Positions 14,567 to 22,254 of a stretch of DNA of 42,164 nt are shown here, piece by piece (position 1 is the stretch's first letter; each line of letters starts with the position of its first letter). The translations under genes were made by a program, and so were the position numbers. Origin of the DNA: Anaerolineales bacterium UBA2181 (lineage in GTDB: Bacteria; Chloroflexota; Anaerolineae; Promineifilales; UBA4811); the NCBI GenBank assembly GCA_002328075.1, contig DCVT01000029.1:2168-44331 (forward strand). The letters are read 5' to 3'. Under the pieces are notes generated by a model that worked only from the letters and a program-made list of their open reading frames with translations, was not told where the DNA came from and made no database searches.

Positions 14567-17350
14567 ATGTTGATCGCCTTTACGCTGAACGGCCGGCCGA
14601 CCTCGGTGACGACCGACCCGACCCGACCGCTGCTGGACGTCCTGCGCCAGGACCTGAGGCTGACCGGCACCAAACAGGGATGCGACCACGAAGGCGAGTG
14701 CGGCGCCTGCACCGTCCTGATGGACGGCGCGGCGGTGCGCTCCTGCTTGACTCCGGTGGGCAAGGTCTCCGGTCGGGATGTGGTCACGGTCGAGGGGCTG
14801 GCCCACGGGGACCGATTACACCCACTGCAAGTGGCGTTCATCGAGACAGGAGCGGTGCAATGCGGTTTCTGCACGCCAGGAATGCTGCTTTCTGCCAAGG
14901 CCCTGCTGGACCGCCAGCCCTCCCCCACCCGCACCGACATCATCGAAGCCTTGGACGGCAACCTGTGTCGCTGCACCGGGTATGCCAAAATCGTGCAGGC
15001 GGTCGTACTGTCTGCGGCTGGCCTTCGCGGTGAAGCACCGGCTGAGCCGGCCGAACCGCATCACCCACCCATGGGTGGCAGCGAGCTGCGGAGTGACTCG
15101 CGAGACAAGGTGACGGGGCAGGCGCTCTACGCCGAGGACATGGCCCCGCCCGGCATGCTCTACGGCAAGGTGCTTAGGAGCCATCTCCACCATGCCCGGT
15201 TGCGGGAATTGGACGCCACTGACGCGCGCGCCTTTCCCGGGGTATATGGCATTCTGACCGCCGATGACGTGCCGGGCCTCAACGGCTTTCCCGCTTACAG
15301 CCGGGAGGAACCTGTGCTGCCGGAGGTCAACTCGACGCTTCGCATGGTCGGAGCCCCCATCGCCCTGGTGGTCGCCGAGACTGCGCAACATGCTGAGGCG
15401 GCAGTGACCGCGATTCGGGTCAGTCTCGAAGAGCTGCCTCACACTTTTGAAACCAACTGCGCCCTGGAAACCGGCGCCTTTCCCATTGCAGGCCGGTCTA
15501 ATGTCCTGGCCACGTTTGAGGCGGCCCACGGTGACCTGGAGGGCGCGCTAAGCAACTCAGACCACCTATTGGACACGGCATACGATACCGCGTTCCTGGA
15601 GCATGCGGCGCTCGAACGCGAGACGCTGCTGGGGTATCCCGAACAGATCCAGGACCCCGACGGCCGACAGCAGGTGCGAATCACTGTGGTAGGCGGCACC
15701 CACGAACCCCATTATCAGCAGGACTATATCGCTCAGGCGTTGGCGCTGCCCCTGGAACAGGTGCGGGTGATCATCCCGCCGACGGGCGGCACCTTTGGCG
15801 GCAAACAGGACCCGTGGCCGTTCATCGCCACAGCGCTCATGGTGTATCACACCGGCCGGCCGGTGCGTTTGGCCTACTCCCGGCACGAGTCCTTTGACGC
15901 CTCTCCGAAACGGCACCCCTACCGGGTCAGGTACCGCATCGGCGCCAACCAGGATGGGCAGCTGACAGGCATTCGGGTGCGAATTGACTGCAATACCGGG
16001 GGATACGACGGCCACGGCCAGTATATCGCCAACTATGCGCTGACCGCCGCCGGCGGTCCGTATCGCTGGACGGCGGTCGACGGCATGGCGCGGAGCGTGT
16101 ATACCAATGGTCCCAAGTCCGGCCAATACCGTGGTTTTGGCACCGCGCAATCCACCTTTGCGCTGGAATGCGCGCTGGATGAGCTGGCGCAAGCATTGGA
16201 CCAGGACCCGTGGGAGCTGCGCTGGAAGAACGCGTTGGCCGACGGTGAGCGGTCTTTCTTGGGCTACCCTCTGGCGGATTCCGTGGGGTACCGCCCGGTA
16301 CTGGAGGCCATCCGGCCGGACTATCAGCGTTTCCTCCACGAGGCGGCGCATTTCAATGCAAGCCACGCCGGTCAGCCGCTGCGTCGCGGGGTAGGCCTGG
16401 CCGGTATGTGGTACCGGTTCGGCAAATCGGGGTCGTTGCGGGTGGAGGCCCACGCCGAGCTGGCCCTGGATGGTCACCTGATTGTCTACTGCTCGGCCCC
16501 GGATTACGGGCAGGGGACCAACACGGTCATCAGTCAGATAGCGGCCGAGGCCTTCGGGGTATCTCGCCGGCAGGTGGAGGTGATCAACGCTGACACCGCC
16601 CGGGTTCCGGCTAGCGGCATACAAGGTGCATCACGCGCCACGTTTTTTGTAGGTGGCGCGGTCAGCCAGGTAGTGACCCACCTGCGGCAAGAGACACTGG
16701 GCACAGCGGCCGAGATGCTAGACCAGGACCCGCAACGGCTGACGTTAGTGGACGACCGGATCGGTAGGCCGGATGATCCATGTCAGCAGGTGACATTAGC
16801 GCAGGTGGCGGAAGAGTTCCAGCGCTCGGGAAAGGCCAGGCGCCTAATCGGCTTTTTCGACCTCTCGGACGAGTTCCCGCGGGAAACGCGGCCCGAGTAC
16901 ATCCCGCTGTTTGTGACCGGGGCGCATCTGGCCGATGTGGCGGTCAACCTGGAGACCGGCGAGACCGAGGTGCGACGGATGGTTGCGGCGCACGACGTCG
17001 GCCGGGCAGTCAACCGGCCAGACGCCGAGGGCCAGGTGGAGGGCTCTGTCCTCATGGGGCTGGGTGCCGCCCTGATGGAGGAGCACCTTCCCGGCCAAAC
17101 AACCGGCTTTGCCGATTATTACCTGCCGACCGCCAGTTCGATGCCGGCCATCAAGGTCATCCTGGTCGAGACGCCCAGCCGGTATGGGCCGTATGGGGCC
17201 AAGGGGCTGGGCGAAGCCGCCATGCTTCCCGCCACCCCGGCCATTATCAACGCCATGTCGCGGGCCGTGGGCGCCCGGCTGCATAGCATCCCGGCCACCC
17301 CAGAACGGGTGCTGGCCGTCGTTCGACGCGAACTGCAGGCGACCCAATGA
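14567..17350 (+). CDS. Xanthine-dehydrogenase-family molybdenum hydroxylase, [2Fe-2S] domains fused to molybdopterin subunit (set 1)
   Basis: A 927-aa protein. Residues 1-160 hold two [2Fe-2S] clusters: plant-ferredoxin type Cys39, 45, 48, 60 and the second domain Cys99, 102, 134, 136 (QCGFCTPG, LCRCTGY). Residues about 180-927 are the molybdopterin-cytosine-dinucleotide-binding subunit with GGTFGGKQ, GQYRGFGTAQ and the catalytic Glu883 in GPYGAKGLGE. It hydroxylates a carbon next to a ring nitrogen, or an aldehyde, with water as oxygen source. The start at ATG 14567 follows GAGGAG; the open frame extends farther up without similarity. Overlaps the FAD subunit gene by 4 bp (ATGA). The substrate is unknown. 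Confidence 0.9.
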   Translation: MLIAFTLNGRPTSVTTDPTRPLLDVLRQDLRLTGTKQGCDHEGECGACTVLMDGAAVRSCLTPVGKVSGRDVVTVEGLAHGDRLHPLQVAFIETGAVQCGFCTPGMLLSAKALLDRQPSPTRTDIIEALDGNLCRCTGYAKIVQAVVLSAAGLRGEAPAEPAEPHHPPMGGSELRSDSRDKVTGQALYAEDMAPPGMLYGKVLRSHLHHARLRELDATDARAFPGVYGILTADDVPGLNGFPAYSREEPVLPEVNSTLRMVGAPIALVVAETAQHAEAAVTAIRVSLEELPHTFETNCALETGAFPIAGRSNVLATFEAAHGDLEGALSNSDHLLDTAYDTAFLEHAALERETLLGYPEQIQDPDGRQQVRITVVGGTHEPHYQQDYIAQALALPLEQVRVIIPPTGGTFGGKQDPWPFIATALMVYHTGRPVRLAYSRHESFDASPKRHPYRVRYRIGANQDGQLTGIRVRIDCNTGGYDGHGQYIANYALTAAGGPYRWTAVDGMARSVYTNGPKSGQYRGFGTAQSTFALECALDELAQALDQDPWELRWKNALADGERSFLGYPLADSVGYRPVLEAIRPDYQRFLHEAAHFNASHAGQPLRRGVGLAGMWYRFGKSGSLRVEAHAELALDGHLIVYCSAPDYGQGTNTVISQIAAEAFGVSRRQVEVINADTARVPASGIQGASRATFFVGGAVSQVVTHLRQETLGTAAEMLDQDPQRLTLVDDRIGRPDDPCQQVTLAQVAEEFQRSGKARRLIGFFDLSDEFPRETRPEYIPLFVTGAHLADVAVNLETGETEVRRMVAAHDVGRAVNRPDAEGQVEGSVLMGLGAALMEEHLPGQTTGFADYYLPTASSMPAIKVILVETPSRYGPYGAKGLGEAAMLPATPAIINAMSRAVGARLHSIPATPERVLAVVRRELQATQ

Positions 17351-18246
17351 CGGAATACTTGATTGCGACGACGCTTTCTGAAGCGTTGGCCCTCCTTGCC
17401 CAGCACGGCGGCGACGCCCAGGTGATCGCGGGTGGGACCGACGTCCTGCCGGATCTTCGGGCGGGCAAGAAACGACCAGAGACGCTGGTGGACATCACAC
17501 GAATTCCCGGCCTGAACCAGGTGGTGGTTAACTCGGATTCGGTCACCGTCGGCGCCGCCACCACCTTTTCGGCGCTCCACGCCCACCCGTTCATTCAAGA
17601 GCGCGTGCCGGCGCTGGCCGAAGCAGCGCGCTCGGTGGGTGCGTTGGGCATACAAGCGGTCGCCACCTGGGCCGGGAACCTGGTGCAGGCGATGCCGGCC
17701 GCCGACGGCGCCGTCGTCGCCCTGGCGTTGGAGGCCGAGGCGCTGGTATGGAACGCGGGCGGGGCGCCCGGTGAGTGGAGGGCGGTGGACTCGTTGATTC
17801 TGGGGCCGGGCCACTCGGCAGTTGACCCCACGAGACAGATCATCTCTCACCTCCGCTTTCCACTGCCCGCTGCGGCTTGGGGCGCCGCCTGGCGACGGAT
17901 CGGACGCCGGGCTTCGCTGGTCTTGCCGATCCTGAACTGCGCTGTCAAGGTGATCCTGCAGGGTGATTTGATCCAGCGCGCGGTGATCGCGCTGGCGCCT
18001 GTCGCACCGCGGCCATGTCGCGCTTCCCGGGCAGAGCTACTCCTGGCCGGTCGTCCTCCCTCGGATGCGCTGTTCGCCGAGGTTGGCCGGATGGCGCAGC
18101 AGGAATCCCAACCCCGTTCCAGCATCATGCGCGCGTCGCGCGAATACCGGATGGCCATCATCCCGGCCCTGGTTCGCGATGCGCTCTGGACCGCCACTCA
18201 CCGGGCGCTGCGCTCGGTTAAGGACCCCGATTTTGCAGCCGATTGA
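17347..18246 (+). CDS. FAD-binding subunit of molybdenum hydroxylase (set 1)
   Basis: A 299-aa protein of the CoxM/XdhB type that passes electrons from the [2Fe-2S] clusters to an acceptor. The N-terminal VIAGGTDVLPDLRAG (residues about 26-40) is the FAD pyrophosphate loop. The second FAD motif, normally TxGGN, reads TWAGNLVQAMPAADG near residue 109, so one Gly is replaced. The C-terminal domain ends in the usual Arg-rich helix (ASREYRMAIIPALVRDALW). Translationally coupled to the upstream gene by a 4-bp overlap, and 16 bp from the MttB-family gene that follows. Confidence 0.87.
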   Translation: MTEYLIATTLSEALALLAQHGGDAQVIAGGTDVLPDLRAGKKRPETLVDITRIPGLNQVVVNSDSVTVGAATTFSALHAHPFIQERVPALAEAARSVGALGIQAVATWAGNLVQAMPAADGAVVALALEAEALVWNAGGAPGEWRAVDSLILGPGHSAVDPTRQIISHLRFPLPAAAWGAAWRRIGRRASLVLPILNCAVKVILQGDLIQRAVIALAPVAPRPCRASRAELLLAGRPPSDALFAEVGRMAQQESQPRSSIMRASREYRMAIIPALVRDALWTATHRALRSVKDPDFAAD

Positions 18247-18262
18247 TGGAGGAGTTCTCACC

Positions 18263-19699
18263 ATGGTTTTGCAGAGCAATTACACAGCATACGACACCCC
18301 TCGCTTCCGCAAGCTGTCCGACGACCAGACCGCGCAGCTTTACCACGCCAGCCTGGAGATTCTGGATCGCACCGGCGTCCGCCTGTACGAGCCTCAGGCG
18401 GTGGATCTATTGCGCAAGAAGGGCATCCGGGTCGAGGACGGGAACCGGGTCCGAATCCCACCCGGGCTGGTCGAGTGGGCCCTGGCCGTGGCGCCCAAGC
18501 GGGCAGTCATCTGTGATCGAACCGGCCGCCGGGCCATGCCGCTGGAGCGTAACCACGTCTTTTACGGTCCGGGTTCGGATTGCCCCAACGTCATCGACCT
18601 CCGTACCGGCGAACGACGCCGTGGTCGGCTCCAGGACATCGTGGACGCCACGGTGATATGCGACGCGCTGCCCAACATCGACTTTATGATGTCTTTTTGT
18701 ATCGCATCTGACATTCCTCAGGAGACCGCCGATCGGCATCAGATGCGGGCGATGTTGATGAACAGCACCAAACCGATCCTTTTCGTGACCACCGAGTTCC
18801 AAGGGTGTGTGGACGTCATCCAGATGGCGGAGGCCGTGGCCGGCGGTGAGGAGCAGTTGCGGCGCAACCCCATCTGCGCCTGCTATATCAACGTGACCAA
18901 CCCCCTCCGGCACAACGCCGAAGCGCTGCAGAAGCTGCTCTTCCTGACAGAAAGGGGCCTTCCCACCACCTACACGCCGGTCGTGTTGCGCGGGGTCAGC
19001 GGACCGGTCACGGCGGCCGGCGCCATCGCGCTGGCCAACGCCGGTGAGTTGGCCGGGCTGGTGGTGGCGCAGCTCAGCCGGGAGGGAGCGCCGGTCATTT
19101 TGACCGGCGGGGTCAACGACATGCTGGACATGCGGACCACGGTCGATTCATACGCGGACCCCACCAATCGGGTCATGTTGGTCGAGTTGGCCCATCGCCT
19201 CGGAATGCCTATCTTTGGCCTGGCGGGCTGCAGCGACGCCAAGATTCCGGATGAGCAAGCTGCTGCCGAAGCCGCCTTTTCCATCATCCTGGAGACCCTG
19301 GCCGGCGCCCAGATGGTACACGATGTGGGTTATCTCGAGGGTGGCATGTGCAACTCGATCGAGCAGATCGTCATCTGCGATGAGCTCATCGCCTACACCA
19401 AGCAGTTCATGAAAGGATTGGAGATCAACCAGGAGACCTTGGCGCTGGACCTGATCGACGAGATCGGCCCGGACGGCGATTTCATGAGCAGCAAACACAC
19501 CCTGCGCCACTTTAAGGAGGACTGGTACCCCCGCCTCTTTGACCGACACAACTATGAAGAATGGGCTTCGGCCGGAAGCAAGACGCTCCGCCAACGGGCA
19601 CGGGAGCGGGCCCTGACCATTCTGGATAGCCACAAGCCGGAACCTCTGCCGGCCGGCGTCCAACAGGCCATCGATCGGATTGTCGAGCAGTCAGCCTGA
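18263..19699 (+). CDS. MttB-family (trimethylamine methyltransferase-like) protein without pyrrolysine
   Basis: A 478-aa TIM-barrel protein of the MttB superfamily, which moves a methyl group from a quaternary or tertiary amine to a corrinoid protein. Start ATG 18263 with GGAGGAG upstream. Recognisable stretches are LYHASLEILDRTGVRLYEPQ, VFYGPGSDCPNVIDL, GGEEQLRRNPICACYINVTN and GYLEGGMCNSIEQIVICDE. There is no in-frame TAG, so this is the non-pyrrolysine branch, whose studied members demethylate glycine betaine, proline betaine, carnitine or butyrobetaine. Last gene of the set 1 operon. No corrinoid protein or activator is in the window, so the partner must be elsewhere, or the role differs. 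Confidence 0.85.
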   Translation: MVLQSNYTAYDTPRFRKLSDDQTAQLYHASLEILDRTGVRLYEPQAVDLLRKKGIRVEDGNRVRIPPGLVEWALAVAPKRAVICDRTGRRAMPLERNHVFYGPGSDCPNVIDLRTGERRRGRLQDIVDATVICDALPNIDFMMSFCIASDIPQETADRHQMRAMLMNSTKPILFVTTEFQGCVDVIQMAEAVAGGEEQLRRNPICACYINVTNPLRHNAEALQKLLFLTERGLPTTYTPVVLRGVSGPVTAAGAIALANAGELAGLVVAQLSREGAPVILTGGVNDMLDMRTTVDSYADPTNRVMLVELAHRLGMPIFGLAGCSDAKIPDEQAAAEAAFSIILETLAGAQMVHDVGYLEGGMCNSIEQIVICDELIAYTKQFMKGLEINQETLALDLIDEIGPDGDFMSSKHTLRHFKEDWYPRLFDRHNYEEWASAGSKTLRQRARERALTILDSHKPEPLPAGVQQAIDRIVEQSA

Positions 19700-20332
19700 C
19701 GCGGCCGGGGGGGGCCATCCGGTCCCGTGTTACTCTGATTTCTTTAACGACGCCTTTGGGCCAATCATGCAGCCGGTTCCGGTTCTCATACGGCCGCTGC
19801 ATGCCGGCTGGGCCACCCGGCTCAACCCCTGCTCGGCGAGAATGCGGCCGGCGCAGAGATCCTGCCGGACCGCCCTGGCTCTTTCGCCAGAACGTTTGGC
19901 ACCATGACGGAGGATCATGCCATGTCGGCCGGGGCGATGGAATTCTGGCGCCAGCGTCGCCTGCGAGGGACTGCCCAGCGTCCGAGACTTGACACGGTTG
20001 CTATCGCAACCTGCGGACCAGGCTGCGCCAACTCGGGTGATGCGCTGACGCTGACCCGCCCATCGGACAGCGACCGGACCGTGAGCCAGCTATGTCCGGA
20101 AACGTTGGTTGGTCCATGGCGTTCCGCCCGTGGGCCAGCGTCGAAACCTCGTTGCCCAGCCGGGAGTAAGCTGACGGATAGCCACACCATCCAACGCTCA
20201 GTCGAGCGCCGCGGCCGGGAGCCCGTTGCCATCTTGGCTGACAGCCGTCTTTTCCGGGCCCGTGTGCCGGCCGACGCGTCATTCGCCGTTACAGTCTCAT
20301 GAGCGGCAATCGATGCACAACCCGCCGAGTAC
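19700..20332. other. 630-bp gene-free region upstream of iclR
   Basis: The longest frame (19904-20302) has no start context, motif or typical composition, and I do not call it. The sequence has an irregular look compared with the tight spacing of the flanking operons. It may hold a terminator for the MttB gene, but I found no hairpin with a T-tract. Confidence 0.5.
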
Positions 20333-20361
20333 TTGACAATTGTCGTAGCATCGTGTAGAAT
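20333..20361 (+). promoter_or_regulatory. Sigma-70-type promoter of the iclR operon
   Basis: TTGACA (20333-20338), 17-bp spacer, TAGAAT (20356-20361). The short palindrome ACAATTGT overlaps the -35 box. The local AT content is high. Start codon 45 bp downstream. Confidence 0.8.
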
Positions 20362-20396
20362 ACCATATATCGGCACTATGTCCTACTATTTGGAAT
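20361..20396. promoter_or_regulatory. Candidate IclR-family operator, site 2
   Basis: TACCATATATCGGCAC (20361-20376) is, in reverse complement, 14/16 identical to 14378-14393. TTGGAAT (20390-20396) repeats the second half of site 1, with a gap of 13 instead of 10 bp. It starts at the end of the -10 box and runs to just before the iclR start codon, which suits autoregulation. Confidence 0.6.
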
Positions 20397-20405
20397 GAGC
20401 AACGG

Positions 20406-21245
20406 ATGGTAAACCAGCTGGCACCCTCCTCCCCGCCCCAGGTTGAAGCAACTGCGCCGCGGTCGATCCCAACCACGTTGGTCTCCACGGTCGACCGCAT
20501 GGTCCAGATCATTGAGAGTTTTTCCGGCAGCAAGCGCACGTGGTCGCTGGCTGACCTGAGCGGACATCTGGCGCTACCCAAGAGCACGCTTCACCGGTTC
20601 CTCGTCAGCCTGGAAACCCATGGCATCTTGCGCCGTGACCCACAGGACAAGCTGTGGCGGCTGGGCTATCGCCTGGTGAGTTGGGGTCGAACGGCAGAAG
20701 AATGCACCGGTCTTGCCGACGTGGCGCGGCCGGTGATGCGACAGATTGCGCGCGCGACCAATGAGACGGTGACGCTCACCGTGTATGCAGACCTGGAGGT
20801 GATCTGCATCGAAAAGATTGATACCCGACATTCAGTTCGCCTGGCGCTGGAGGTCGGTCAGGGTCGCCCGGCGCACGCCGGCGCGTCATCCAAGATCCTC
20901 ATGGCCTTCCTCCCCGAATCCGAGGTCCGCGCCATCATCCTCGAGCGCGGCCTGCCCAGGTTGTGCACCAACACCATTACACAAGAAGACGAGCTGTTGC
21001 CCAACCTGGACCAGATACGCCAGAAAGGCTTTGCGTCGAGCGTCGAGGAGACCGATCCTGGCGCGTGGGGCATCGCCACCCCCATCCGGGATAGCCGGGG
21101 CCACGTAGTGGCCGCCATGGGCATCATCGGTCCGTTGCTTCGATTTACTGACGCCCTGGCCCAGGAATACGTAGATATCTGCCGCCGAGCCAGTGACGAG
21201 ATCACGATGCTGATCGGCGGTGTTCCTGCCGAACCAATGACATGA
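20406..21245 (+). CDS. IclR-family transcriptional regulator
   Basis: A 279-aa regulator. Residues about 25-90 form the winged helix-turn-helix (VDRMVQIIESF, then LADLSGHLALPKSTLHRFLV and LETHGILRR). Residues about 100-270 are the IclR effector-binding domain (VTLTVYADLEVICIEKID, GRPAHAGASSKILMAFLP, GAWGIATPIRDSRGHVVAA). IclR proteins typically sense small organic acids of the pathway they control. It heads the second catabolic operon, and its TGA overlaps an ATG in front of the carbamoyltransferase gene. It probably binds 20361-20396 and 14361-14393. Confidence 0.9.
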   Translation: MVNQLAPSSPPQVEATAPRSIPTTLVSTVDRMVQIIESFSGSKRTWSLADLSGHLALPKSTLHRFLVSLETHGILRRDPQDKLWRLGYRLVSWGRTAEECTGLADVARPVMRQIARATNETVTLTVYADLEVICIEKIDTRHSVRLALEVGQGRPAHAGASSKILMAFLPESEVRAIILERGLPRLCTNTITQEDELLPNLDQIRQKGFASSVEETDPGAWGIATPIRDSRGHVVAAMGIIGPLLRFTDALAQEYVDICRRASDEITMLIGGVPAEPMT

Positions 21246-21262
21246 TAGCTGGAGGTAACGAC

Positions 21263-22192
21263 GTGGTGAATTTTAAGGGTGTGGATATTCTGGACGGTGC
21301 GCAGTTCTCCCGCGAGGAGATCGAGCATATCCTGGCGGTCACGGCCGAGTTCGACAACCGCCTCAAAACAGAGCATAAGGTCGCCTTGGCCGACGGATAC
21401 CTGATGGGTGCGCTCTTTTTTGAGCCCAGCACTCGGACTCGGTTGTCCTTCGAGGCCGCCATGCACCGGCTGGGCGGTGACGTGATCGGTTTCGCCGACG
21501 CCGGCGCGACCTCCGCCAAGAAGGGCGAGTCGCTGTCGGACACAATCCGCAGCGTCGACCAGTATGTGGACCTTATTGCCATGCGCCACCCTCAGGTTGG
21601 CGCCGCGCGCGTGGCGGCCGAAGCGGCCGAAGCGGTGGTTCTCAATGGTGGTGACGGGGCAGGCCAGCATCCCACCCAGGCATTGCTGGATCTGTACACC
21701 ATCCGAACCGAACGCGGCGGCATCGACGGCAAGACTGTTGTACTCTGCGGCGATCTCAAGCATGGCCGCACGGTGCACGCGGGCGTTGAGCTGTACAAGC
21801 ACTATGGCTGCCGGCTGGTCTTTGTGGCGCCGGATCAGCTTCGAATGCCGGACGAAATCACAGCCAGCCTCAAAAGCCACGGGGTTGTGGTTGAAGAGAC
21901 CACCAATCTGGAGCATGCCCTGGCGGATGCAGATGTGTTCTATATGACCCGCATCCAGAAGGAAAGGTTCGCAGATCCGGCCGAATATGAAAGACTCAAG
22001 GGCAGCTACATCCTGAACCGAGAGTTGATCGAGCGGGTCAATCCAGGTGTCACGATCCTTCACCCGTTGCCGCGCGTGGACGAGATCGCCACCGACGTCG
22101 ATGACCTTTCTGGCGCAGCCTATTTCCGCCAGATGCGAAATGGTGTGACCACGCGTATGGCGCTCATCGCCCTGGTACTGGGATTGCTGTAG
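21263..22192 (+). CDS. pyrB: Aspartate carbamoyltransferase-like enzyme (PyrB family)
   Basis: A 309-aa carbamoyltransferase. Carbamoyl-phosphate motif FFEPSTRTRLSFEAAMHRLG, the loop SAKKGESLSDT, MRHPQ, GDGAGQHPTQALLDLYTI, DLKHGRTVH, MTRIQKERF and LHPLPRVDEIATDVD all fit aspartate carbamoyltransferase catalytic chains better than ornithine-type ones. The start is set at GTG 21263 with GGAGGT 6 nt upstream; an ATG at 21242 overlaps the iclR stop but lacks a ribosome binding site. No pyrI, carA or other pyrimidine-synthesis gene is next to it. Its neighbours are hydroxylases and a hydantoinase. I infer it may run in reverse, splitting a ureido acid into carbamoyl phosphate and an amino acid, but a biosynthetic role is not excluded. 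Confidence 0.87.
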   Translation: MVNFKGVDILDGAQFSREEIEHILAVTAEFDNRLKTEHKVALADGYLMGALFFEPSTRTRLSFEAAMHRLGGDVIGFADAGATSAKKGESLSDTIRSVDQYVDLIAMRHPQVGAARVAAEAAEAVVLNGGDGAGQHPTQALLDLYTIRTERGGIDGKTVVLCGDLKHGRTVHAGVELYKHYGCRLVFVAPDQLRMPDEITASLKSHGVVVEETTNLEHALADADVFYMTRIQKERFADPAEYERLKGSYILNRELIERVNPGVTILHPLPRVDEIATDVDDLSGAAYFRQMRNGVTTRMALIALVLGLL

Positions 22193-22197
22193 TCTTG

Positions 22198-22237
22198 GCG
22201 GCAGGTCAATCATGGGCGCGGCACCAGATCCTGCCGC
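22198..22237. repeat. Intergenic inverted repeat
   Basis: GCGGCAGG (22198-22205) and CCTGCCGC (22230-22237) could form an 8-bp stem with a 24-nt loop between pyrB and the next hydroxylase gene, ending 4 bp before the GAGGAG ribosome binding site. No T-tract follows. Possibly an mRNA-stability or coupling element. Confidence 0.35.
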
Positions 22238-22254
22238 GGTGAGGAGAGCAACCG

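Noticed and set aside
18263..19699. Pyrrolysine-containing methyltransferase
   Set aside because: The frame is continuous without any in-frame TAG, so this is the non-pyrrolysine MttB branch.
19904..20302. 132-aa plus-strand frame upstream of iclR
   Set aside because: No motif, atypical composition, no ribosome binding site, and it ends just before the iclR promoter.
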